Of a stretch of DNA of 64,000 bases, positions 1 through 7,383 are shown piece by piece. The notes under the pieces were generated by a model, which was not told where the DNA came from, made no database searches, and was given only the letters and a program-made list of their open reading frames with translations. The stretch's first letter is position 1; every line of letters starts with the position of its first letter. A program made the position numbers and the translations under genes. This DNA is from Bacillus suaedaesalsae. GTDB taxonomy: Bacteria; Bacillota; Bacilli; Bacillales; SA4. The DNA lies in the NCBI RefSeq assembly GCF_016890225.1, contig NZ_JAFELM010000016.1, positions 1 through 64,000 on the forward strand, given 5' to 3'.

Positions 1-429
1 CTCCCTCTATATAGAAAGGTAAATCTCTCGATTTCTCGTTTTTTCTCACGATTTCATAGTCATCCATATTTAATAGACTTTAATAACATGGGATAAAGTT
101 GTATTTTAGTTAAATTTTGGAGTTGAGAAGCAAAAAAGACTGTAGGTACCCAAGCCACCTTAATCCAAAAGGTGGAAATCCAGTTAAAGTATGGTCGCAC
201 TGGTGGATGTCTACATTTCTCATGGAGGTCAACCCTCCCATATCTCACAGAGTCTATGCTCCAAAATTCCTTCGTCCAACCTTTCCATGAGGTAGATGTC
301 AGTTATGCTTCCCGACAGGATCTATGTCCGTATTTTAGTTGTTTTACTGACTAATCCGTGCTTCAAATGTCTATTAATTATTGAGATTAACTACTATAAA
401 AGCATGATTTATACGTTATATCGAGAATT
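1..429. other. Non-coding flank downstream of the IS110-family transposase
   Basis: No convincing gene is visible here; the short open frames lack ribosome binding sites. The stretch lies 3' of the transposase. It contains paired segments, for example ATGGAGG around 223-229 facing CTCCCAT around 235-241, and a second pairing between ATGGAGG and the CCATGAGG region near 284-292. In the IS1111 branch of the IS110 family the long non-coding end lies downstream of the transposase and encodes the bridge RNA, so this is the better place to look for one. The element's outer boundary cannot be fixed from one copy. Confidence 0.4.
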
Positions 430-1716
430 CTAAGCTACTTTTGGCAATTCAGCCATATGAGGAATATCCTTCAACATTCTTTCTTCACTAAACACAAATT
501 GTTTCTTACCTATTGCAAATAACACTCGTATCAATTTATTACATAAAGCGATCAGTGACTGCATCTTTTTTAATGGATTATCAGGTCGCTTTGTATAGTA
601 TTCATGTAAGGCTTTAAAAGCAGAATTCTTAGCTACAAGGGGCATAATGACTCTAAACAAAAGGGCTCTTAGGTTTCTCCTGCCTCTTTTGGTTATTCTG
701 GTTTGTCCCTTATGTTTTCCTGATGTGTGTTCCATCAAGCTTAATCCTGCAAGTTTAATGATTTGCCTTGGATGTGAGTAATAACGTAAATCTCCAATCT
801 CTGCAAAGAACCCAGCTATCGTATCTTTTCCTATCCCAGTAATCGCTAGCATTTGGTGCACTCCTGGTATTTGTTCTAATAGCTCGTCCCTTTTAACCTC
901 TAGTTGTTCAAACTTTTTAGTAATGAGTTCATACTTATCTAACAACGTGCTTAACTCTAATTTGGCCAAATCTGAACCCTCACGGATTCCGATTGAAACG
1001 CCGGCCACCTTCTTTAATTCTTTTATTCTACTTATACCCACTGCACGTTTTGCAGCTTTCCTAATATGAGCTAATAACTCTTGATCAGGGAGTTCAGCTA
1101 ACTCATGTGGTAGTAGATTTAGCTTTAATATTTGTAGAGCAGAAAGCCCCTCCCAATCTTTAAAGACTGTTAGGAATTCAGGGAAATATCGGTCAATCCA
1201 ATTGTGAATTTGCCCTTGTACCGCTTGTAGGTCGACGGATAATTGATCGCGTATTTTTCTAGCGATTCTAAGATCGGCATATATTCCTTCTGGAATATTA
1301 GGTTCAGCGTATCTTCCGTCTTTCACTAATTGGGCAATGACCTTTGCATCTTTCACATCATTCTTAGTTGGGGAATTATCATCTAATTCCTTTGTCTTCT
1401 TAACATGAGCTGGATTGACAACTACTAACTTGAAGTCAGTACCCTTTAGATAATGGGCTAAATTTAGCCAGTAGTGTCCAGTAGGTTCAACACCAATGAT
1501 TACTTTATTCATGTTTTGTTGATCCTGTATCTCTTTAATCCATTCAACAAATCTATCAAAACTATCTCTCGCATTTCCAAAGTATAGAGGTTTACCAAAC
1601 TCCAAACCTCTATAGTCCTGCGCACGAGCTACGTGCTTGAATTTCGCAATATCAACACCTATAATTAGTGTTTGAGAAGTAATTTGAGCAATCTTATTAT
1701 TTTGGTTATAATTCAT
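430..1716 (-). CDS. IS110-family transposase (DEDD/serine recombinase-like)
   Basis: This is a 428-residue transposase of the IS110 family, which moves by RNA-guided recombination using a bridge RNA. The N-terminal DEDD (RuvC-like) domain shows GVDIAK near residue 20, GVEPTGHYW near 78 and the Asp-rich NDVKDAKVIA segment near 120. The C-terminal Transposase_20 domain contains GIGKDTIAGFFAEIGD and the segment HTSGKHKGQTRITKRGRR, which holds the catalytic serine region. The longer open frame begins at 1806, but the ATG at 1716 has AGGAGG eight bases upstream and gives the usual family start. The gene looks full length, with no frameshift. It sits at the edge of a cassette-like accessory region. 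Confidence 0.9.
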   Translation of the reverse strand: MNYNQNNKIAQITSQTLIIGVDIAKFKHVARAQDYRGLEFGKPLYFGNARDSFDRFVEWIKEIQDQQNMNKVIIGVEPTGHYWLNLAHYLKGTDFKLVVVNPAHVKKTKELDDNSPTKNDVKDAKVIAQLVKDGRYAEPNIPEGIYADLRIARKIRDQLSVDLQAVQGQIHNWIDRYFPEFLTVFKDWEGLSALQILKLNLLPHELAELPDQELLAHIRKAAKRAVGISRIKELKKVAGVSIGIREGSDLAKLELSTLLDKYELITKKFEQLEVKRDELLEQIPGVHQMLAITGIGKDTIAGFFAEIGDLRYYSHPRQIIKLAGLSLMEHTSGKHKGQTRITKRGRRNLRALLFRVIMPLVAKNSAFKALHEYYTKRPDNPLKKMQSLIALCNKLIRVLFAIGKKQFVFSEERMLKDIPHMAELPKVA

Positions 1717-1744
1717 TTTGAAAGCCTCCTGGAATATATGATTT

Positions 1745-1771
1745 GTCCTTTTTGCCGGCAAGCTTAGGACA
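1745..1771. repeat. Imperfect inverted repeat upstream of the transposase
   Basis: GTCCTT and AAGGAC-like arms (1745-1750 and about 1764-1770) flank a small palindrome TTGCCGGCAA. It lies in the 5' non-coding end of the insertion sequence, just ahead of the transposase ribosome binding site. It could be part of the recombination end, of a bridge RNA in the IS110 branch, or a translation-control hairpin. The sequence alone does not separate these. Confidence 0.35.
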
Positions 1772-1830
1772 CTTATATCATACCAAGAGGTTATTTTTAT
1801 GTTCAAATGCCATTTTTAATCATTACAGGA

Positions 1831-1885
1831 ATGCTTCCCCTTTACTTCAATAAGAAGGTGCGAATCCTTCATGGATCAACGCACT
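1831..1885. repeat. Cassette-type repeat copy a, with hairpin
   Basis: The core GCTTCCCCTTTACTTCAATA is followed by AGAA and then a hairpin. The hairpin pairs GTGCG with CGCAC and AATCC with GGATC across TTCAT. The same GGATYAACGCA motif recurs in the hairpin at 6708-6751, which defines a repeat family and not a chance terminator. This copy lies between the insertion sequence and the acetyltransferase gene. Confidence 0.6.
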
Positions 1886-1934
1886 CGTTAGTTTAAAGGA
1901 TGTTTTGCCATTTTTAGTAAACTGTAAATTATGC

Positions 1935-2450
1935 TCATTTTGTTCGCTCTACAGAATACAGAAAAAATTCCATATCTATATTCCTAAAATTCTTAGTATC
2001 TTTATCAATAATATTCATACCGTTTCGAACAGCAACTTTTTGAGCGGCTATATTTGTGTCCCTAATAATAGAATAAACCCTATTTGCATTAAGAACTGAG
2101 AAAGCGTATTCCTTGCAAGCAATTGCCGCTTCTGTTGCGTAACCTTTGTGCCAATACGCTTTTTGAAACAAAAATCCTATTTCCAAAATTTCTTTTTCTC
2201 TCCAGCCTTGCATTGTCAAGCCACATTGACCAATCATTTCGTTTGTTTCTTTTAATACAACAGCCCAAAGTCCAAAACCATACTCTTCATATCTTTTAAG
2301 ATGTCTGTTAAGCCAACTTTGTGCTTGTTCTAAGTTGAATGCACTTTCATAAGCAGCACGCATTACTTCCTCATCACACAATATTCCGCACAATGCATCA
2401 TAATCGGACTGCACCATTTCTCTAATTAAAAGACGTTTTGTTTCTATCAA
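1935..2450 (-). CDS. GNAT-family N-acetyltransferase (RimJ/RimL-like)
   Basis: A 171-residue acetyltransferase of the GNAT fold, which transfers an acetyl group from acetyl-CoA to an amine. The N-terminus (IETKRLLIREM) is typical of the RimJ/RimL/Acetyltransf_3 branch. The acetyl-CoA binding region is around residues 88-112 (EIGFLFQKAYWHKGYATEA), matching the usual [EGY]xGYAxEA loop. The substrate is unknown; relatives modify ribosomal protein N-termini, antibiotics or small amines. The start is TTG at 2450 with GGTGGGAG upstream. The gene stands alone between two copies of the accessory-region repeat. Confidence 0.85.
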   Translation of the reverse strand: MIETKRLLIREMVQSDYDALCGILCDEEVMRAAYESAFNLEQAQSWLNRHLKRYEEYGFGLWAVVLKETNEMIGQCGLTMQGWREKEILEIGFLFQKAYWHKGYATEAAIACKEYAFSVLNANRVYSIIRDTNIAAQKVAVRNGMNIIDKDTKNFRNIDMEFFLYSVERTK

Positions 2451-2570
2451 AAATCTCCCACCTTTCTATTATATAAATAACCTTTCAAAAACTTCTTTCT
2501 TCTCGTTGTTCTATAAACCCGCCAGGAATAATCTGTAATATTTGAACAAGAGAATTATTAATTTTCATTG

Positions 2571-2593
2571 AACTATCCTTCCCCGTTAGTAAT
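2571..2593. repeat. Cassette-type repeat copy b
   Basis: AACTATCCTTCCCCGTTAG followed by TAAT matches the repeat core AACTAAACTTTCCCGTTAG. It lies in the gap between two unrelated, oppositely oriented genes. Confidence 0.5.
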
Positions 2594-2680
2594 ATTTCTC
2601 TAATTATCATAATGTGACATATGCTATTATGTAATTATAATTACCCATTACCAAATTATACTAATTTTAGAGGTGAAAAC

Positions 2681-2983
2681 ATGGAACTGATTATAAATGA
2701 AGTTAAAGACTATGAACCTCTTTCTGGTGATTACATAATAACTAAAGACGAATGTTGTTACTTAATTCGGGACGGAAAAATAACTGGTCCTACAGCTTAT
2801 GTTCAATGGGGAGCCACTATAGACCGTGGAAAATTATATATGGCATACCAGGAATCTTCACTCAAGGGACTAGTAATTGCGCTTAATAAGGAACACCCTA
2901 TAAAAAAAGTTATACGAGGCAGATGGAAAGTAACATTTATTGTTTTAAAATGTATGCTATTTGGTTTTCCAACATTAGATTAG
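2681..2983 (+). CDS. Hypothetical protein, about 100 residues
   Basis: I do not recognise this protein. The open frame begins at 2621, but the ATG at 2681 is preceded by AGAGGTG with good spacing and is the likely start, giving 100 residues. The sequence begins MELIINEVKDYEPLSGDYII and is mixed polar and hydrophobic, with no signal peptide. A weakly hydrophobic segment sits near the C-terminus (KVTFIVLKCMLFGFPTL). It is the only gene between repeat copies b and c and runs opposite to its neighbours. Confidence 0.6.
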   Translation: MELIINEVKDYEPLSGDYIITKDECCYLIRDGKITGPTAYVQWGATIDRGKLYMAYQESSLKGLVIALNKEHPIKKVIRGRWKVTFIVLKCMLFGFPTLD

Positions 2984-3028
2984 CTGCTTCCCTAATTTTA
3001 CTAATCTTTCCCGTTACTTGAATAAGAA
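2981..3028. repeat. Cassette-type repeat copy c (tandem partial cores)
   Basis: GCTGCTTCCCTAATTTTACT is followed immediately by ACTAATCTTTCCCGTTACTT and GAATAAGAA. The second half matches the core plus the conserved AATAAGAA tail. The first half, GCTGCTTCCCTAATT, recurs almost exactly as GCTGTTTCCCTAATT at 6437-6451. Convergent genes end on either side. Confidence 0.55.
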
Positions 3029-3505
3029 TTATTTCATTTCTTTAATATCTGTCCCATTTGATGGCTTTTCAGTAAATGCAAACCAAACCTTTTCTTGAGG
3101 ACTTACTTGTACTAATTTTGCAATTTCATTTTGTACAACAACTTCTTTGGTGTTTTCATTATGATTAATAACTGCGGTAATATAAAATGGTAGTCCCATT
3201 TCAGCTATTGCTATATATCCACCCTCTTGAATGTCAATAGAGCCTGTGCCTGTTATCCAATTCCATTCATTATCTTGCTTATTTTCTATAAAACCTAAAT
3301 TTAATGTTTGCTTATCTTCATAGAAAACAATTATTACATTCTCTTTAATTTCAAAATGCCAAATAGAACTAAAAGGAACCTTATTCTCAATCATAATATC
3401 TTTAAATCTCTCTTCTAACGATTGCGTTTCATATGAAGAACATCCCCAAACACTAAAGCTAAACAACAAAAACATCGAAATAATCACTAGAAGTTTCTTC
3501 CCCAT
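3029..3505 (-). CDS. Predicted lipoprotein, hypothetical
   Basis: A 158-residue protein with a lipoprotein signal: basic start MGKK, a hydrophobic core (LLVIISMFLLFSFSV) and the lipobox-like VWGC with Cys22. It should be lipidated and held on the outer face of the membrane. The mature part is a mixed alpha/beta domain with no motif I can name. The ATG at 3505 has GAGGGGG upstream. It sits between repeat copies c and d and runs in the same direction as the SUKH gene behind it, so the two could be cotranscribed, but the repeat between them suggests independent units. Confidence 0.7.
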   Translation of the reverse strand: MGKKLLVIISMFLLFSFSVWGCSSYETQSLEERFKDIMIENKVPFSSIWHFEIKENVIIVFYEDKQTLNLGFIENKQDNEWNWITGTGSIDIQEGGYIAIAEMGLPFYITAVINHNENTKEVVVQNEIAKLVQVSPQEKVWFAFTEKPSNGTDIKEMK

Positions 3506-3523
3506 AAACTTCCCCCTCTCTTC

Positions 3524-3545
3524 AATTAACCTTCTCCTTTAGTTA
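3524..3545. repeat. Cassette-type repeat copy d (diverged)
   Basis: AATTAACCTTCTCCTTTAGT followed by TAATTA is a diverged match to the repeat core, placed exactly in the short gap between the lipoprotein and SUKH genes. Confidence 0.35.
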
Positions 3546-3546
3546 A

Positions 3547-4179
3547 TTATAGTAGTTCTATCTTTAAATTAAGGTCTCCTAATTTCTCAATTAATTTTTT
3601 GGCTTTACCATAAGGGATTTGTTCTGTAAGTATATAGGGTAGTTTCTTTGTTCCTTTTAGTAATTCAGAAGTAGGAAGATTAAGTCCAAGAACACTCTTA
3701 ACCCTAATTAAATCTTTTAATGCACCCTCTTGAGTATCCACTATAACGATTTTACAGTTCTCTGCCCAGTTTATATCTGTTTTTTCCTCATTATCAATTT
3801 TTAAACCACTATTTACCCATTGAATAAAATCATTCGAAATTAATGAAGCATTCTCAGGATTCATATCTCTAGAATCTACAATCATTACATCTTTATTTTC
3901 AGCATCCTGACTTAAAAGAATTACCTTTCCACCACTATCGTCACCAATTGAAATGAAACTAGGTGCGTAGACTTCTGTCTCCCATGTTTCATTACGTTCT
4001 ATAAGATCTTCTGTTCCGTAGATTAAGATTCCCGCATTCGTAGACACACCATTGGAATACTGTAATAGTTCTTTATATGAAGTAGGAAGTTTTGTATGTA
4101 GCTTCGTTTCAACCTTTTCTATATCCATTACATTTGCAGGAGGATTTAGAATTAATTCTCTAATATTATTTAAATTCAT
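3547..4179 (-). CDS. SMI1/KNR4 (SUKH) domain protein with C-terminal L7/L12-like domain
   Basis: A 210-residue protein. Residues 10-130 fit the SUKH/SMI1-KNR4 fold: an IEKVETKLHTKLPTSYKELL opening helix, then a YSNG turn and GTEDLIERNETW. Bacterial SUKH proteins are often immunity proteins against contact-dependent toxins. Residues about 150-210 resemble the C-terminal domain of ribosomal protein L7/L12: a VIVDTQEGALKDLIRVKSVLGL-type strand and helix, a TSELLKGTKKLP helix, then GKAKKLIEKLGDLNLKIEL. This pairing of a SUKH domain with an L7/L12-like tail is unusual to my knowledge. The ATG at 4179 has GGGGGG upstream. No toxin gene is adjacent. Confidence 0.75.
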   Translation of the reverse strand: MNLNNIRELILNPPANVMDIEKVETKLHTKLPTSYKELLQYSNGVSTNAGILIYGTEDLIERNETWETEVYAPSFISIGDDSGGKVILLSQDAENKDVMIVDSRDMNPENASLISNDFIQWVNSGLKIDNEEKTDINWAENCKIVIVDTQEGALKDLIRVKSVLGLNLPTSELLKGTKKLPYILTEQIPYGKAKKLIEKLGDLNLKIELL

Positions 4180-4224
4180 TTATTTCCCCCCCAAAAAAAC
4201 TTATTTATTACATATGGCTTATTT

Positions 4225-4251
4225 AACTGAACTTACCCGTTAGCCCAATAA
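4225..4251. repeat. Cassette-type repeat copy e
   Basis: AACTGAACTTACCCGTTAGC followed by CCAATAA matches the repeat core. It lies between the SUKH gene start and the end of the next gene. Confidence 0.5.
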
Positions 4252-4254
4252 CTA

Positions 4255-4497
4255 CTAAAGTCTAAATCCAAATAAAAATGCTATACCTAGTAAGAGTACA
4301 ATAATTCCTCCCAAGAAGAATAACCAACTCTCATACACTAACAGAACTATAAAGTGTAAGATAAGTGATAATCTCGACCTATTTTCATATTTACTTAAAT
4401 CTTGTCTAATTACTTCGCTGTGGTAGTAATAACCAAATATTAATATCCCAACACCTATAATACATGTGGGTAATCCCATCATTATGTTTGAAATCAT
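4255..4497 (-). CDS. Small two-helix membrane protein, hypothetical
   Basis: An 80-residue integral membrane protein. Two strongly hydrophobic segments (about residues 8-26 and 45-78, the second possibly two passes) flank a charged loop, HSEVIRQDLSKYENRSR. I do not recognise a family. The ATG at 4497 has GAGGTAAA upstream at workable spacing. It stands alone between repeat copies e and f. Confidence 0.6.
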   Translation of the reverse strand: MISNIMMGLPTCIIGVGILIFGYYYHSEVIRQDLSKYENRSRLSLILHFIVLLVYESWLFFLGGIIVLLLGIAFLFGFRL

Positions 4498-4542
4498 TTT
4501 ATTTACCTCAACTATTTATCTAATAATGCTATTTTACTTGTT

Positions 4543-4572
4543 AAACTAACCTTCCTCGTTAGCACTATAAGA
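4543..4572. repeat. Cassette-type repeat copy f
   Basis: AAACTAACCTTCCTCGTTAG followed by CACTATAAGA matches the core plus tail of the accessory-region repeat. Confidence 0.5.
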
Positions 4573-5059
4573 TTTTAAAAATGAGTCTGGTATAATCCTG
4601 CTATGTTTACAGATGTAGTTTAAGCAAGATTAATTAGGTACCCATTCCCTGTTCAATCTTTTTTCTATAAATTTCTTCTACCCAAACATTATTTCTTATA
4701 AAGTGGACGTAAGCGATTTGAATTACATGCTATCAATTCGCAGAACATGAGGCATTGGAAAGCGTAAATTTAAAATTTTTATCCCAAAAAGTGAACTGCA
4801 CCCGAACTGATAGATACCAAACCTAGCAGCTAGAAGTGCTTTATGTATATTAAACTCAGGCAAAATCACTTAAACTAATCATCCATTTTGTTAGAAAAAC
4901 TTCTACTCTCACAATTCAGTATAAGGTTCAGTACATGTAGGACAACATAATAACTCAGTCTAAGAATGTCCATATAAATTGGATATACTATAAAATTTAT
5001 AATTGTCGAATTTTGCAGAATCGATTATAATTATTTTTGACAATGAGAGGGTTATAAGA
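4573..5059. other. Gene-free AT-rich stretch
   Basis: No open frame with a ribosome binding site is visible over nearly 500 bases. The segment AGTGAACTGCACCC at 4790-4803 is reminiscent of terminal repeats of some IS3-family elements, but no transposase remnant accompanies it. The right part (4970-5059) is very AT-rich and probably holds the promoter of the HD-GYP gene. Confidence 0.4.
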
Positions 5060-5977
5060 ATGAGTCAGGGTAACAATATTAGACACACAAAGCGTGGAAG
5101 CTATCTAAAGCAAACTGTTATGAAAGGATCAACTCTTAGCTTACTACTTCAGAAAAAAGGGCTTGAGATCATTCATCACACCTTAAAGGATGGTCAGCGT
5201 TTTGCAATTGGACCAACTGAGGGATGGAATGGATTTGAATTTATATATATTTTAAGTGGCACATTGACATGGAATGATCGTCATGGTAATAATACTGCAA
5301 TTGAAGGTGACCAGTTACTTATGGATCCCATCTTAGAGGATACCATCTTCATTGCTAATGGCGAAACATGTTTCTTGTATATCTCATCTGAATCAATGTT
5401 TGATTCACTGGATGAAGAATTAAAGACTTTTATGGATTTAGCTGTCTCCGTAGAAGAAAAGGACGGTTATACTGCTGACCACTGCCATAGGATTATGAAA
5501 CTTTCAATGAAAGTTGGAGAAAAACTTAAATTAGCTTCTGATGAAATGTATCAATTAAATATTGGTTCATTTTTACATGATGTTGGAAAAACCAGGATTC
5601 CTGATCACATCTTAAATAAACCATCCCGGCTTACAGATGAAGAATTTGACCTCATGAAAAAACACACTCTGTTTGGTGCAGAAATGCTTCGTAACACTAA
5701 TTCTACTGTCTTACAAAAAGCTGCTAATATTGTTGAACAACATCATGAACGTTATGATGGAAGTGGATACCCTTTCGGTTTAAAGGGTAGTGAGATTTCG
5801 TTAACTTCATCTATTGTGGCTGTAGTTGATTCTTTTGATGCAATGACTAGCGTCCGTGTTTACAGCCAAGGCCGCTCGGTAGAAGAGGCTTTAATTGAAA
5901 TTAAAAATGAAAAGGGAAGATTATTTCACCCTGAAGTCGTCGATGCCTTTCTATTGGTTATGTCACTTAAAAATTAA
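5060..5977 (+). CDS. Cupin plus HD-GYP domain protein, putative c-di-nucleotide phosphodiesterase
   Basis: A 305-residue cytosolic protein. The N-terminal part (about residues 20-125) is cupin-like (GPTEGWNGFEFIYILSGTL, then GDQLLMDP). The C-terminal part (about 130-305) is a complete HD-GYP domain with FLHDVGKTRIPD near 171 and the diagnostic HHERYDGSGYP near 228. HD-GYP proteins hydrolyse cyclic di-GMP or related dinucleotides. The cupin could sense a small ligand. The open frame begins at 5003, but the ATG at 5060 with GAGAGGG upstream is the better start. The secreted-protein gene follows 23 bases downstream with its own ribosome binding site, so they are probably one transcript. Confidence 0.85.
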   Translation: MSQGNNIRHTKRGSYLKQTVMKGSTLSLLLQKKGLEIIHHTLKDGQRFAIGPTEGWNGFEFIYILSGTLTWNDRHGNNTAIEGDQLLMDPILEDTIFIANGETCFLYISSESMFDSLDEELKTFMDLAVSVEEKDGYTADHCHRIMKLSMKVGEKLKLASDEMYQLNIGSFLHDVGKTRIPDHILNKPSRLTDEEFDLMKKHTLFGAEMLRNTNSTVLQKAANIVEQHHERYDGSGYPFGLKGSEISLTSSIVAVVDSFDAMTSVRVYSQGRSVEEALIEIKNEKGRLFHPEVVDAFLLVMSLKN

Positions 5978-6000
5978 GTAAGAAGAAAGAGGAATAAAGA

Positions 6001-6294
6001 ATGAAAAAGTTACTATTACCTGTAATCGCCGCAGTAGCGGTACTACTTAGTATCCCTTCACAATCAAACGCTGCATATGATGCTAGCTGGGATTGGAAAA
6101 TCAGCTTAAATACAAAAAGTATTTTAAATATAAAACCAAGCGGCTTTACTGGAGATGCTACTTTCCAATTACAAGAAGGAGTTCATAATACTCTTAAAAC
6201 AACAAGTGGAGTGGAACTAGACCATTCATATATTTGGATTGAAGTAAATGGAGTAAAAATTCTTGCTATAGATCCTATTAAACCAATATTTTAA
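6001..6294 (+). CDS. Small secreted protein, hypothetical
   Basis: A 97-residue protein with a clear Sec signal peptide: MKK, hydrophobic LLLPVIAAVAVLLSI, and probable cleavage after SNA at residue 24. The mature domain of about 73 residues is rich in Trp, Thr and beta-branched residues (AYDASWDWKISLNTKS) and contains no cysteine. I do not recognise a family. AAGAGG upstream of the ATG at 6001 supports translation. It follows the HD-GYP gene and is closed by a strong terminator. Confidence 0.7.
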   Translation: MKKLLLPVIAAVAVLLSIPSQSNAAYDASWDWKISLNTKSILNIKPSGFTGDATFQLQEGVHNTLKTTSGVELDHSYIWIEVNGVKILAIDPIKPIF

Positions 6295-6300
6295 TTTGAA

Positions 6301-6333
6301 CAAGAGGAGTGCTTTTTGCACTTCTTTTTTTTA
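6301..6333 (+). terminator. Rho-independent terminator of the HD-GYP operon
   Basis: AGGAGTGC and GCACTTCT pair across TTTTT and are followed by a run of eight T. It lies just after the stop of the secreted-protein gene. Confidence 0.85.
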
Positions 6334-6436
6334 TAAAGGGAAACATGTAAATATCAAATACCTATCAAAGTGGTTCTCACATCATCGATAGGTATTCATA
6401 ATTACCTTTTATTAATCGTAACCGAAATCATTGAAT

Positions 6437-6466
6437 TGCTGTTTCCCTAATTGAACTAAAAGGTGA
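6437..6466. repeat. Cassette-type repeat, partial copy
   Basis: GCTGTTTCCCTAATTGAACT followed by AAAAGGTGAT. Its first 15 bases match GCTGCTTCCCTAATT of copy c. The rest of 6334-6620 has no gene. Confidence 0.35.
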
Positions 6467-6620
6467 TAATTATCTTTCTTTCTTATTTTGTACCCATAAC
6501 AAACTTTTAAAATTCAATGTTATTCTCCTCTTAAATTTAAATATAATATTTCTAGATAGTGATTTAGAATACCTTTCCTATACTTTATGAAATACCAAAA
6601 TTTTTGTAATATATACACTA

Positions 6621-6659
6621 AAAAAAGGCATTATTCCCGCTTTGGACTAATGCCTTTTT
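6621..6659. terminator. Bidirectional terminator-like hairpin related to the repeat family
   Basis: AAAAAGGCATTA and TAATGCCTTTTT form a perfect 12-bp stem around a 14-base loop, with A and T runs on both sides. It can stop transcription in either direction. The loop and right arm (TTTGGACTAATGCC) resemble the TTGGATTAACGCATC of the neighbouring hairpin, so it may belong to the repeat family. Confidence 0.7.
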
Positions 6660-6673
6660 AATGTTCTTTATTC

Positions 6674-6751
6674 AACTAAACTTTCCCTGTAGCATAATAA
6701 GAATTTCAACAAAAGATGCTAAATCAACCTTGGATTAACGCATCTTTTGTT
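6674..6751. repeat. Cassette-type repeat copy g: core plus long hairpin
   Basis: This is the best-preserved copy. Core AACTAAACTTTCCCTGTAGC continues to ATAATAAGAA (6674-6703). It is followed at 6708-6751 by a 12-bp perfect stem, AACAAAAGATGC with GCATCTTTTGTT, whose inner part also pairs AATC with GATT across AACCTTG. The hairpin shares GGATYAACGCA with copy a. It lies downstream of the DinB-like gene. Confidence 0.65.
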
Positions 6752-6785
6752 CATAAGCACTTCTACACTTTTATTATTCATCTAT

Positions 6786-7268
6786 TCATGTATCTATTTT
6801 CCAGCTATTTTGCAACTTCCTGATATAGATTATCTGACCAATGTGATATGCGTTATGAGTTGACACATTTCCTAGTACGGCCCACCATTTCACATATACA
6901 GGAAAACCAGTAACTTCACTCTCAACTTTTTCTTCAGTTAATAACTCTTGCCAATGTAAAAGGACCTCTAATAGTTGTTTTTTCAAATCAGCAAAAGTTA
7001 GACTTTCAGGGATTATAAAACTGTTATTATTATTCCCTATGGAAGGCACAGCATCAACATGAGATTTTTGATACCTAGTTTGCCATGTTTGATTCCAATA
7101 CAGTATATGTTGCACAATTTCAGCAATACTATTACTTTCTTCGTTTGGCTTCCAAAATGCGTGTTCCTCAGTTAATCCTTTTACTGAATCTGAAAATGGT
7201 TGGTACCAACTAGGGTCGTTAGCATTTGCCAACAATTGATCCGATAATACATCTCTTGCATGAACCAT
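6786..7268 (-). CDS. DinB/YfiT-like metal-binding four-helix protein
   Basis: A 160-residue protein of the DinB-like four-helix bundle superfamily (PF05163/DinB_2 type). These proteins bind a divalent metal through three histidines, and many act as thiol-dependent transferases or hydrolases. Candidate ligands are His in IVQHILYWNQTW and the two in STHNAYHIGQIIYIRK, an excellent match to the family's HxxxHxxQ signature. The frame extends to a TTG at 7289, but the ATG at 7268 has AGGAG upstream and is preferred. Despite the name it is unrelated to DNA polymerase IV. It stands alone between repeat copies g and h. Confidence 0.85.
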   Translation of the reverse strand: MVHARDVLSDQLLANANDPSWYQPFSDSVKGLTEEHAFWKPNEESNSIAEIVQHILYWNQTWQTRYQKSHVDAVPSIGNNNNSFIIPESLTFADLKKQLLEVLLHWQELLTEEKVESEVTGFPVYVKWWAVLGNVSTHNAYHIGQIIYIRKLQNSWKIDT

Positions 7269-7351
7269 AACCAACACTCCTATTATCAATAAACTAGCTT
7301 TATAAATCTCTATACAATGACATCAATTAATATTCTATCTAGTCTGTTTAT

Positions 7352-7379
7352 TGAAATATCCTTACCCTATAGTCAAAAT
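7352..7379. repeat. Cassette-type repeat copy h (diverged)
   Basis: GAAATATCCTTACCCTATAG followed by TCAAAATC is a diverged core, located just beyond the end of the next membrane-protein gene. Confidence 0.35.
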
Positions 7380-7383
7380 CTTG

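Noticed and set aside
172-354. 60-codon plus-strand frame next to the insertion sequence
   Set aside because: It has no ribosome binding site, unusual composition, and lies in the structured non-coding flank.
4786-4810. IS3-type terminal repeat AGTGAACTGCACCC
   Set aside because: No second end or transposase remnant was seen nearby, so the similarity may be chance.
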